From NCBI GenBank assembly GCA_016845105.1, contig JAERTF010000142.1:1-64000 (forward strand): a stretch of DNA of 64,000 nucleotides, in the 5' to 3' direction. The notes under the pieces are model-generated. The model was not told the origin of the DNA. It did no database searches and worked only from the letters and a program-made list of their open reading frames with translations. The number at the start of each line of letters is the position of its first letter. The stretch's first letter is position 1. The position numbers were made by a program, and so were the translations under genes. This DNA comes from Bacteroidota bacterium. Its GTDB lineage: Bacteria > Bacteroidota > Bacteroidia > Bacteroidales > F082. Shown here in pieces: positions 27,534 to 35,369 of the stretch.

Positions 27534-28109
27534 ATGAACTCAAACAATAGAATAATTATACCTATTATTTTGATTCTAATATTCATTTCTACATCCTCAT
27601 ATTCTCAATACCAAAACCTTGGAAATGCAACACGATCCGAATCACAATCAAAATATAAACCCAATCCATGGTTTGTTGGTGGTATGATTGGTGGCAGTTT
27701 TTCGAATAATGGCGGAAGTTTTGAAATATCACCTTTAGTAGGATATAAGGTTACTGAAGATTTTCATGTCGGATCCAGAATTACGTATATATACAGTAGT
27801 TACAATTATGGGGGTACCATTGGTAAAAAAAGTTTTAATGATTTTGGAGGCAGTTTGTTTGGGCGTTATAGGTTCCTTAAAATGCTATTTGCACATGCTG
27901 AATATGAGGTTCTTAGTGTAGAGTATTTGTATGATCCCATAACTAGTAGACGAAGGACAATTAATAGTTTTTTTGTGGGAGGTGGACTTTTTCAACAAAT
28001 GGGTGGTAGGGGTTTTGCTACGATTGCCATACTTTATAATTTATTGGAAACTGAATATTCGCCATATTCAAACCCGGTTATCCGAGTTGGTTTTGGAGTT
28101 GGTCTTTAG
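27534..28109 (+). CDS. Small outer-membrane beta-barrel protein
   Basis: A 191-residue exported protein. The signal peptide ends near SSYSQ, followed by alternating strands typical of an eight-stranded barrel: VGGMIGGSFSNNGGSFEISPLVGYKV, FHVGSRITYIYSS, GSLFGRYRFLKMLFAHAEYEV, FFVGGGLFQQMGG, VIRVGFGVGL at the end. It most resembles OmpW/outer-membrane-beta-barrel_2 domains. It lies 37 bp before nth, so the two could share a transcript. Function unknown. Confidence 0.75.
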   Translation: MNSNNRIIIPIILILIFISTSSYSQYQNLGNATRSESQSKYKPNPWFVGGMIGGSFSNNGGSFEISPLVGYKVTEDFHVGSRITYIYSSYNYGGTIGKKSFNDFGGSLFGRYRFLKMLFAHAEYEVLSVEYLYDPITSRRRTINSFFVGGGLFQQMGGRGFATIAILYNLLETEYSPYSNPVIRVGFGVGL

Positions 28110-28146
28110 TTCGATCCCATCTAAAGTAAATCGTATCTAAAGTAAT

Positions 28147-28800
28147 ATGACCAAAAAGGAGAGATATAGTAAGGTAATTGATTATTTCAAGGAGCATCGT
28201 CCAATTGCTGTTACTGAACTGGATTATGGCTCACCCTACGAATTGCTGGTAGCCGTAATACTAAGTGCACAATGTACTGATAAAAGAGTTAATTTAATTA
28301 CACCTGAATTTTTTAAGTCATTTCCCACAGAAAAGGAGTTGGCTGGTGCTGAAGTTGAACATATTTTTGAATTAATAAAAAGTTGCTCCTATCCCAATAA
28401 TAAAGCAAAACATTTAAGTGGAATGGCCAATATGCTTGTGGCTGATTTTAAAGGAATTGTACCATCAGATATTGATGAACTTCAAAAACTTCCAGGAGTA
28501 GGTCGCAAAACAGCAAATGTAATTGCGTCGGTAGTTTTTGACAAGCCCGCAATGGCTGTAGATACTCATGTATTTAGGGTGTCGGCACGTATCGGACTTA
28601 CAACTAATTCCAGTACACCTTATGATACCGAAATGCAATTAATAAAACATATTCCCGAAGAATTAATTCCACTGGCACATCATTGGTTAATACTTCATGG
28701 CAGGTATACTTGTATTGCACGGAAACCAAAATGTGAAGAGTGTGGCTTACAGGATTACTGCAAGTATTTTGAAAAGGAAACGAAAAGAAAAATTGGTTAG
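28147..28800 (+). CDS. nth: Endonuclease III
   Basis: DNA glycosylase/AP lyase removing oxidised pyrimidines in base-excision repair. The 217-residue protein has the helix-hairpin-helix LQKLPGVGRKTANVIASVVF near 115-134 with the catalytic Lys, the catalytic Asp in AVDTHVFRVSAR, and the C-terminal 4Fe-4S cluster CIARKPKCEECGLQDYC. Length agrees with E. coli Nth (211). Confidence 0.96.
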   Translation: MTKKERYSKVIDYFKEHRPIAVTELDYGSPYELLVAVILSAQCTDKRVNLITPEFFKSFPTEKELAGAEVEHIFELIKSCSYPNNKAKHLSGMANMLVADFKGIVPSDIDELQKLPGVGRKTANVIASVVFDKPAMAVDTHVFRVSARIGLTTNSSTPYDTEMQLIKHIPEELIPLAHHWLILHGRYTCIARKPKCEECGLQDYCKYFEKETKRKIG

Positions 28801-28940
28801 TTGTTGAATTTGTTATTTGAAAAAACAAACCTAATCTAGGATCAAGCTTAAATGTTGGGGGATTTGATAAATATCTTCATTTAATACAAAGTTAATGGAA
28901 ATCTCAAATATGCATATAGTAAAATATTTACTTTGAGTTA

Positions 28941-29018
28941 CCTTTGTGAAAACCTTTGTGTTTAATCTTTTTTTACCACAAAGACACACTAAGGATTTCA
29001 CTAAGGCACACTAAGGAA
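28941..29018. repeat. Imperfect palindromic intergenic repeat
   Basis: An AT-rich hairpin: cctttgtgaaaacctttgtg on the left pairs imperfectly with cacactaaggatttcactaagg on the right across a T-rich loop. It lies in the 285-bp gap between nth and recR; the rest of that gap shows no gene. Confidence 0.65.
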
Positions 29019-29085
29019 TTAATTTATTTGCTAAAATTTAATGAATAATTTGAAATTTCCCCAGAAACTCAACTTGATCCCTAAT

Positions 29086-29700
29086 CTAGCGTGATTCACT
29101 AAAGGGTAGCCTGTTAATAATTGATCTGCCCAAAGTAATTTCGTCGGTATATTCCAGCTCATCACCAATAGCAACCCCTCGAGCAATACTTGTTACATTT
29201 AAATCAAAGGTTTTAACAAGTTTATAAATATAATAATTTGTAGTGTCACCCTCCACTGTTGCAGGCAAAGCAAGGATTATTTCATTAATGTCTTCTTCAT
29301 TAATTCTTTTTACCAGATGTGCAACATTTATATCATTTGGTCCAATGCCTTCTATTGGATTTATTATCCCACCCAATACATGATAAAGTCCATTGAACTG
29401 TGTTGTTTTTTCAATGGCAAGTACATCTCTAATGTCTTCAACAACACAAATTGTATTTTCATCACGTTTGTTGTTTGCACATATTTCACAAGTATCCGAA
29501 TCACTTATATTATTACATGTTGTACAAAATTTTATTTCGTTACGCATACTAATTATCGATGTGCCAAGATTTTCGGCATAGGACTCATCTTCCTTTAAAA
29601 TATGCAATGCCAATCTTAAGGCAGTTTTTTTGCCGATTCCGGGCAACCTTGATAGCTCACTTACAGCCGATTCCAGTAATTTTGATGAAAAATCGTTCAA
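29086..29700 (-). CDS. recR: Recombination mediator RecR (TTG start)
   Basis: Works with RecF and RecO to load RecA at gaps. The 204-residue protein has the HhH region LSRLPGIGKKTALRLALHIL near 17-36, a CxxC zinc finger (CTTCNN..CEIC near 58-73) and a Toprim domain with VVEDIRDVLAIEKT. The 5' boundary is a TTG codon at 29700. No in-frame ATG exists upstream near the homology start, and a TACCTTTG -7 element at 29723-29730 leaves a plausible 22-nt leader. So TTG is probably the true start. Confidence 0.93.
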   Translation of the reverse strand: MNDFSSKLLESAVSELSRLPGIGKKTALRLALHILKEDESYAENLGTSIISMRNEIKFCTTCNNISDSDTCEICANNKRDENTICVVEDIRDVLAIEKTTQFNGLYHVLGGIINPIEGIGPNDINVAHLVKRINEEDINEIILALPATVEGDTTNYYIYKLVKTFDLNVTSIARGVAIGDELEYTDEITLGRSIINRLPFSESR

Positions 29701-29722
29701 TTTGTATATTTTTATTAGTCGA

Positions 29723-29730
29723 CAAAGGTA
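29723..29730 (-). promoter_or_regulatory. -7 promoter element of recR
   Basis: CAAAGGTA reads TACCTTTG on the minus strand. It supports the TTG start of recR at 29700. Confidence 0.45.
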
Positions 29731-29778
29731 GCATGTTCATAAAATAAATAATTTTATTGCCTAATAAATTTTTACAAT

Positions 29779-30486
29779 ATGAGGTTTTTGGGGATTCTTT
29801 TATCACTTTTTATTGCCTTAACAGGAATTACACATTCACAATCGGTTAACATTATTAACGCTGCAGGAAAAAAGGACGGTCGTTGGGTTAAGTATTTTGA
29901 TAATAACAAGATGAAGTATCAGGGTCAGTTTAAAAATGATATTCCCTACGGAACCTTTACCCATTATTATAATACTGGTGATAAAAAGGCAATAGTGGTT
30001 TTTTCGGATGATGGTATAATTGGCAATAGCACTACCTACTATAAAAATGGAGATTTGATGGCCAAGGGTAAATATATTAATCAGAAAAAAGATAGTGTTT
30101 GGAGATATTACTTAAATGAAAAAAACAATCAGCTTATTTCCATCGAAACGTACAAAAATGGAAAACTTGATGGCGAAAGTATAACCTACTATCCTGATAA
30201 TGGTAAACCCGCTGAAATTGTAATTTACGAGAATGATCAAAAAAATGGTAAACTTCTTAAATATTTCCCTGATGGTTTACTTATGACCGAGAGTTATTAC
30301 AAAAATGATCAACCAGATGGAGACTTTAAGCATTATCATCCCGATGGTAAAATTCAGATAATAGGCAAATATAAAAATGGTCTACAGCAAGGAAATTGGG
30401 AGTATTATAATGAAGATGGGAGCCAAGTATCTGAAGAAGAATTCTTAAAACAGGAAGAGGTAGAAGATACAGAAAAGGTTGAATAA
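29779..30486 (+). CDS. Secreted MORN/YwqK-repeat protein
   Basis: A 235-residue protein with a signal peptide (GITHSQ) followed by about seven MORN-like repeats, for example GRWVKYFDNNKMKYQGQF, GTFTHYYNTGDKKAIVVF and GNWEYYNEDGS. It matches the family annotated as YwqK antitoxins, although no toxin is adjacent, so antitoxin activity is doubtful here. The tail is acidic (EEVEDTEKVE). MORN repeats bind lipids or proteins. It is read convergently with the HAD gene, six bases apart. Confidence 0.82.
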   Translation: MRFLGILLSLFIALTGITHSQSVNIINAAGKKDGRWVKYFDNNKMKYQGQFKNDIPYGTFTHYYNTGDKKAIVVFSDDGIIGNSTTYYKNGDLMAKGKYINQKKDSVWRYYLNEKNNQLISIETYKNGKLDGESITYYPDNGKPAEIVIYENDQKNGKLLKYFPDGLLMTESYYKNDQPDGDFKHYHPDGKIQIIGKYKNGLQQGNWEYYNEDGSQVSEEEFLKQEEVEDTEKVE

Positions 30487-30492
30487 TGTCCT

Positions 30493-31134
30493 CTATGCAA
30501 AAATTTGTTCAAGTTCTGATAACTCTGAAATTACATTAGTTGTTACTTCAACTAACCTCTCCTTCGATTGATGTCCATTGGAAACAAGTATGCAGTCGAT
30601 GCCCATCTTCGTAGCAACTTCATAGTCGTGGATGGTGTCACCAATCAAAACAACTTCTGATGGATTTAATGAAAGGTTCCTCATCATTTCAATTCCCATT
30701 TCAATTTTACTGTTGGCGTAGTGATCGACAATGCCGCTGACATCCTCAAAAAAATCTATTATCCCCTTTTCAGTTAACGAGATTACTAAGTTTGTATGCT
30801 CCATTGCTGATAATGCATACTGTTTATATCCATTATTTTTTAATAAAGTTAATATATCAACTGCCTTTGCGTGGAGATCGGCATCACCTATACTAGAATA
30901 GTATCGATTTATAAACTCCATAGCCGGACCTTCAAAATCAATTTTTTCAAAATCGAAACCAATTGCAGCATAATAATCCTTTACCGGGAAGGTGAAGGTT
31001 TTTCGATATACTTGAACATCAATTTCTTCAATATTATGATTTCTAAGTACCGTGTTCATGCATCTAACACACAACTCAGCATCATTTAACAGAGTGCCAT
31101 TCCAATCCCATATAATGACTTTTTTATTTTTCAT
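30493..31134 (-). CDS. HAD-superfamily hydrolase (phosphoglycolate phosphatase-like)
   Basis: A 213-residue cytoplasmic phosphatase. Motif I is WDWNGTLL near 10-17, with the nucleophilic Asp; motif II is LSAMEH near 121-126; motif III/IV is VVLIGDTIHDYEVATKMG near 162-179. The cap is the helical type of the Gph/PGP subgroup. The second Asp of the usual DxDGT is replaced, as NWNGT-like forms are known in related enzymes (here DWNGT), so activity should be tested. Substrate is unknown. Confidence 0.88.
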   Translation of the reverse strand: MKNKKVIIWDWNGTLLNDAELCVRCMNTVLRNHNIEEIDVQVYRKTFTFPVKDYYAAIGFDFEKIDFEGPAMEFINRYYSSIGDADLHAKAVDILTLLKNNGYKQYALSAMEHTNLVISLTEKGIIDFFEDVSGIVDHYANSKIEMGIEMMRNLSLNPSEVVLIGDTIHDYEVATKMGIDCILVSNGHQSKERLVEVTTNVISELSELEQIFA

Positions 31135-31207
31135 TAGTCGTTAAAATAATGTGGATATTAAATCACTTCGATGATGAAACAATTAGGTAGAAGGTTGTAA
31201 TGCAGTG

Positions 31208-31600
31208 CTATTCAGTACTATCCTTTGGTTCTTCCTTTTTTGCAACTTTTTTAGTAGTAGTTTTTTTTGCGGGTGTTTTTTTAGCTGCCTTTGGTTTAGC
31301 TGGGGCTTTCTCTTCTTTTGCAACCTCCTTTTTAGCAGTAGTTTTCTTGGCCGCTGTTTTCTTAGGTGCTACTTTCTTAGTTTCTTTTTTGGTTTCTTTT
31401 TTTGCTGGTGCTTTTTTTACAGGAGTTTCAACAACTTCTTCAACTTTAACATCTACTTTTTCAACAACAGGTTCAACTGTTTTGGTAACTCTTTTTTTAA
31501 CCGGCGGTACATATAGTGGTGTTCTTTTTTTTCTTCTGCTTTTACCGTAAGATCCTATTATTATTTTTCCTCTTCTGGTTTTCTTATCACCTTTTCCCAT
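31208..31600 (-). CDS. Ribosomal protein THX with Lys/Ala-rich histone H1-like tail
   Basis: A 130-residue basic protein. Residues 1-27 (MGKGDKKTRRGKIIIGSYGKSRRKK) match the small 30S protein THX, which binds the head of the small subunit. Residues 45-130 are a repetitive Lys/Ala/Pro/Thr tail (APAKKETKKET, AAKKTTAKKE, TPAKKTTTKK) like histone H1 or the HctB/AlgP C-terminal domain. Typical THX is under 40 residues, so the tail is a large addition. Opposite-strand ORFs (31200-31550) are shadows of this tail. Confidence 0.85.
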   Translation of the reverse strand: MGKGDKKTRRGKIIIGSYGKSRRKKRTPLYVPPVKKRVTKTVEPVVEKVDVKVEEVVETPVKKAPAKKETKKETKKVAPKKTAAKKTTAKKEVAKEEKAPAKPKAAKKTPAKKTTTKKVAKKEEPKDSTE

Positions 31601-31661
31601 GGTCTGTAGTTTAATGTTAAAATATGCTGTAAAATTATGAAAAATCGCTTATAGAACAAAA

Positions 31662-32348
31662 TCAATTCATATTATTAAAAAAATGCTTTTCAACCACTTC
31701 ATGTCGAGAAATAGAATTTCTTGCCCAATCTAATTGGATATCTGTAATTTCATTGGTATCAAGCTTCCAATTTATATCACTTTTGTGTAAGCGTTGAGTA
31801 AGTGTAAATAAAGTAATTGCGGCCGAAACAGATATATTGTAACTTTCCGTAAATCCGTACATTGGTATTCTTAAATACTCATCTGCCGCATCAATGGCAA
31901 TGTTGCTTAGTCCGGTTAGTTCGGTTCCAAAAACAATTGCAGTTTTATCATCTATTGAAAGGCTATCAAGATCCTTTGAATTTTTGTGTGGGGTTGTAGC
32001 TATTATTTTATATCCCTTACCTCGAAGTTTATTATAAGCATCAAGTGTATTATTTTCATTGGAATTGTATTTAATTAAATTTAGCCATTTGGATGAACCA
32101 AGTGCAACTTCGGGGTTTACATCATACTCATTTTTATTTTCGATAATATGAATATCCTGAACTCCTGTCAAATCACATGATCTTAGAACAGCACTGGCAT
32201 TATGCGATTGGTAAATATCTTCCAATACAACTGTTAAATGCCGGGTTCTGAAATTGATAATATCTGAAAATCGCTTTTTTCGTTCTTCTGAAATAAAACT
32301 CATTAAGTGATTTAGTAACTTAAGCTTTGTTTGCAAATCGTAATTCAT
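31662..32348 (-). CDS. TrmH-type RNA 2'-O-methyltransferase (SpoU/SPOUT)
   Basis: A 228-residue SPOUT methyltransferase, probably tRNA Gm18. RTRHLTVVLEDIYQSHNASAVLRSCD near 33-58 is the TrmH N-terminal motif 1 region, KTAIVFGTELTGLS near 130-143 is motif 2, and PMYGFTESYNISVSAAITL near 156-175 is motif 3 forming the knotted SAM site. Similarity to TrmH is clear; the rRNA methylase paralogues TrmB/RlmB have different N-termini. A -7 element lies 23 bases upstream. Confidence 0.9.
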   Translation of the reverse strand: MNYDLQTKLKLLNHLMSFISEERKKRFSDIINFRTRHLTVVLEDIYQSHNASAVLRSCDLTGVQDIHIIENKNEYDVNPEVALGSSKWLNLIKYNSNENNTLDAYNKLRGKGYKIIATTPHKNSKDLDSLSIDDKTAIVFGTELTGLSNIAIDAADEYLRIPMYGFTESYNISVSAAITLFTLTQRLHKSDINWKLDTNEITDIQLDWARNSISRHEVVEKHFFNNMN

Positions 32349-32371
32349 CTTCTCACACCTTTATGATGGCG

Positions 32372-32379
32372 CAAAAGTA
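32372..32379 (-). promoter_or_regulatory. -7 promoter element of the TrmH-type gene
   Basis: CAAAAGTA reads TACTTTTG on the minus strand, 23 bases before the ATG. Confidence 0.45.
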
Positions 32380-32426
32380 TGAATTTTATAAAAAATTACA
32401 GGAAGGTATGACCAAACCGAAGTTTT

Positions 32427-35258
32427 TTATTTAATCTGGTATTTTATACCAATTTCAAAAACACGACCCAATGTATATTCTCGTGAGATATATTCCTGAC
32501 CTTTGAATGTATATATTTCTTTGAATGGAGGATTTAACAAATTAGTGGCCTTAAACGACATAGTGAAATGTGATGAGATAGTTTTAGAGGCAACCAGGTT
32601 TAAAGAGTTAAAGGGCTGTTGATAAATATCAGGTGTCCCGCCTTTAACGTTAATAATAAGTTTTGGTCCGGTAACATTATATACTGCATTTATATCTAAT
32701 CCAATATCTCTGTTTTGATATCCAAATGAAGCATTTAGTATATATGGCGATTGACCCTGCATAGGTCGTGTATTTTTTGCATCAGGGTCGGTGGCTCTTA
32801 TGGCACTAAGTTCTACTGAATCAATACCAACTTTCGAATACACATAAGTAAAGTTTATCCCTATCTTAAAATGACGTAATGGTTTAATGAAGTAAAGGTT
32901 TTTTCTAATATCTAATTCAAAACCATATACCAAAGCCTGATCCATGTTGTCCCATGAAATCTCAGAGTTTTGAGCCTTAGGATTTTCAACAACTTCAATA
33001 GGATCAGTAAAGCGTTTTGCAAACACACCAAACGATGCAATTTCTGAACTGGTTATATAGTATTCATACTTCAAATCTAGATTGTCAATGAGAGATCTTT
33101 TTAAATTTGGATTCCCAACTTCGGTGCGGTTAATGACATAATCCTCAGATGCATAAGGTGCCAGCTCCCTAAAACTTGGTCTAGCCAGAGTTCTTGAAGC
33201 ATTAAACCGAACATTCATTTTTTTATTTGCAAACCACGTTAAATTTAATGCAGGTAAAAGATCGCTGTTATTAAGATAACCTGTTGCCATTGAAGAATCT
33301 TTACTTGCTGAATTTATAACTGTTTGTTCATATCTTACACCGGTAACAATTCTGAATTTGTCTGCTAGTTTTGCATCTATCATTGCATAGCCGGCAATAA
33401 TGGATTGGTTTGCAGTGTAGCTATTTTTTAGGTCATCACCAGGATTACCTTGTACATAAAGTCCGAAATTAGATCCGGTATTTGGATTATATCCGGGATA
33501 ATTTAATCCAATATTATTATTTGAAAGAAAGTCCGTCACATTTCCATCGTAAGTATTTGATGCAAATTGAAATTTGTAATCAACTCTTTTTTCATTGAAA
33601 TCTCTGTTTTTATATGAATAGGCACCTCCAAATTGGAGCTTGGGTGCGTTTTCTTTTTTCCCAAGGTCGAGGGAGGCGTTCACTTTAAAGTTCAAATTTC
33701 CCTCCTTCATATTTCTATAGAATCTTGCTGGTACTTTATAAATTGATGGCTCAATTGCATAGGTGTACTTTCCTTCATTATCAGGGTAATAACTGTTTGT
33801 GAAAAACCTCATGTCGGGCTCATCCTGTTTCGATTTTGTATATGAACCAATCCAGGTAACTTTAAGTTTGGAGGCTTTTTCAAAGTAATGCTCCCCACGT
33901 AACTGGCCTGAAGTAAAACCACGTTGAAGCCATAGTAATTTTCTTGATTCAATTAACAAACTACCAATATCATCTGATGGTTTTGGACCAATTGTATATA
34001 ATGCCTGTGATTTACCACTTTGATTTTTAAATACATTAAAGCTTATTTTGTGATTAAGACCTATTTTATAGGATATGTTTGCCAAGGCACCCCATAATGA
34101 TTCTTTTTGACCCTGGGTGGCCTTGTAGTTATATTGGGTAATTAATTTTTCATCCCCAGCACCACCTAATTTATAGCTACCGTACGTGGCATTATCATAA
34201 TACTCTTCTTCGTATTTATAAGATAAACCAATAACATAACCAATTGAGTTTTTCCCAATTACATATTGGTTTCCGACAGAAAATGAATAACTACTATTCA
34301 TTGCTGAAGGTAAGGTTGTTGGTGCCATTACTTTGTTAAATGATGATGTGATGTTGGTAAGTCCTTGCTTATCCGATGGGTAAACGGGGATATCACCGTT
34401 AGCGTCGGAAGGTAGGTTTCGTAATCCATTATCATAACCAAATAAATCGGTATCACTTCCCTTGTATGATAAGAAGTTATTGTTAAAGCTTGCTTGTGAA
34501 TTGTAACCTGCTTTTACACTAAAACTTAGCGTAAATGTTTCAGGGAAATCAAGAGTTACAATGTCAACAAGTCCACCAGTAAAATCCGCAGGTAGGTTAG
34601 GAGTATATGACTTGTATACAATCATATTCTCGATAAGATTAGTTGGAAATATATCCATCTGTACCGTATTTTTATTTGGGTCAAGCCCTGGAATGTCGGC
34701 ACTGTTCAATGTTGTTTTGCTATAGCGATCGCTAAGTCCACGTACAAAAACATATTTTCCACCTTCAACGTTAATTCCCGATACTCTTTTCAATGCTCCT
34801 GCAGCATCGCTATCTCCGGCTCGTTTCATTTGTTGTGATGATAGACCATCAACAACATTTGCAGATTTTTTTTGAATTGACAGCATTGCTGTTTCTGACC
34901 GGGTTACAGCTTTTGCGCTAATAACAACCTCGTCCAGTCCCATACTTACGGTGCTAAGGGTGAAGTTTAAAATTGTTATTTCATCAGCTTTGATTTCTAC
35001 ACCTACTATTGTTGTTGGGTCGTATGAGATGAATTGACATGTAAAGTCATATGTTCCGGGTTCAATGTTACTTACGGTGTAATTGCCATCAAGATCAGAG
35101 GCTGCACCAATTGAGGTCCCCATAATCATCACCGTGGCACCTATGAGTTCTTCACCTGTTTCACCATCGGTAATTTTACCTCGTAGAGTTCCACTCTGTG
35201 CCACCATAGTAAGTGATAATACACTAAGTAGAACTGTAAAAAGAGTTTTTCGATACAT
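32427..35258 (-). CDS. TonB-dependent outer-membrane receptor with CarboxypepD-reg N-domain
   Basis: A 943-residue outer-membrane importer powered by TonB. Residues 1-20 are a signal peptide; 22-105 are the carboxypeptidase-regulatory-like domain (GTLRGKITDGETGEELIGATV); 120-230 are the plug (AGALKRVSGINVEGGKYVFVRGLSD); the rest is the beta-barrel ending in a C-terminal aromatic-rich strand (FEIGIKYQIK). It is downstream of, and probably cotranscribed with, the 562-residue lipoprotein (111 bp gap with a hairpin). The substrate is not readable; phosphate-related uptake is suggested only by the upstream operator. Confidence 0.92.
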   Translation of the reverse strand: MYRKTLFTVLLSVLSLTMVAQSGTLRGKITDGETGEELIGATVMIMGTSIGAASDLDGNYTVSNIEPGTYDFTCQFISYDPTTIVGVEIKADEITILNFTLSTVSMGLDEVVISAKAVTRSETAMLSIQKKSANVVDGLSSQQMKRAGDSDAAGALKRVSGINVEGGKYVFVRGLSDRYSKTTLNSADIPGLDPNKNTVQMDIFPTNLIENMIVYKSYTPNLPADFTGGLVDIVTLDFPETFTLSFSVKAGYNSQASFNNNFLSYKGSDTDLFGYDNGLRNLPSDANGDIPVYPSDKQGLTNITSSFNKVMAPTTLPSAMNSSYSFSVGNQYVIGKNSIGYVIGLSYKYEEEYYDNATYGSYKLGGAGDEKLITQYNYKATQGQKESLWGALANISYKIGLNHKISFNVFKNQSGKSQALYTIGPKPSDDIGSLLIESRKLLWLQRGFTSGQLRGEHYFEKASKLKVTWIGSYTKSKQDEPDMRFFTNSYYPDNEGKYTYAIEPSIYKVPARFYRNMKEGNLNFKVNASLDLGKKENAPKLQFGGAYSYKNRDFNEKRVDYKFQFASNTYDGNVTDFLSNNNIGLNYPGYNPNTGSNFGLYVQGNPGDDLKNSYTANQSIIAGYAMIDAKLADKFRIVTGVRYEQTVINSASKDSSMATGYLNNSDLLPALNLTWFANKKMNVRFNASRTLARPSFRELAPYASEDYVINRTEVGNPNLKRSLIDNLDLKYEYYITSSEIASFGVFAKRFTDPIEVVENPKAQNSEISWDNMDQALVYGFELDIRKNLYFIKPLRHFKIGINFTYVYSKVGIDSVELSAIRATDPDAKNTRPMQGQSPYILNASFGYQNRDIGLDINAVYNVTGPKLIINVKGGTPDIYQQPFNSLNLVASKTISSHFTMSFKATNLLNPPFKEIYTFKGQEYISREYTLGRVFEIGIKYQIK

Positions 35259-35297
35259 AATCGTAAGTAGTTATGATTGTTTGGTTTTATTAAAATA

Positions 35298-35331
35298 GCT
35301 AAAGTGACCATTATGAAATAGTCACTTCAGC
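35298..35331 (-). other. Intercistronic hairpin before the TonB receptor gene
   Basis: GCTAAAGTGAC pairs with GTCACTTCAGC across a 12-nt loop with one mismatch. It lies between the lipoprotein stop and receptor start. There is little T-run on either strand, so it may stabilise or process the mRNA rather than stop transcription fully. Confidence 0.55.
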
Positions 35332-35369
35332 ATTGGAATTAATTAATTCTATTATGATAAACTATAAGT

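Noticed and set aside
29779-30486. Toxin-antitoxin module at the MORN gene
   Set aside because: No toxin-like neighbour; the gene is secreted and single.
31200-31550. 116-aa and 103-aa plus-strand ORFs
   Set aside because: Low-complexity shadows of the repeated Lys/Ala codons of the THX-tail gene on the minus strand.
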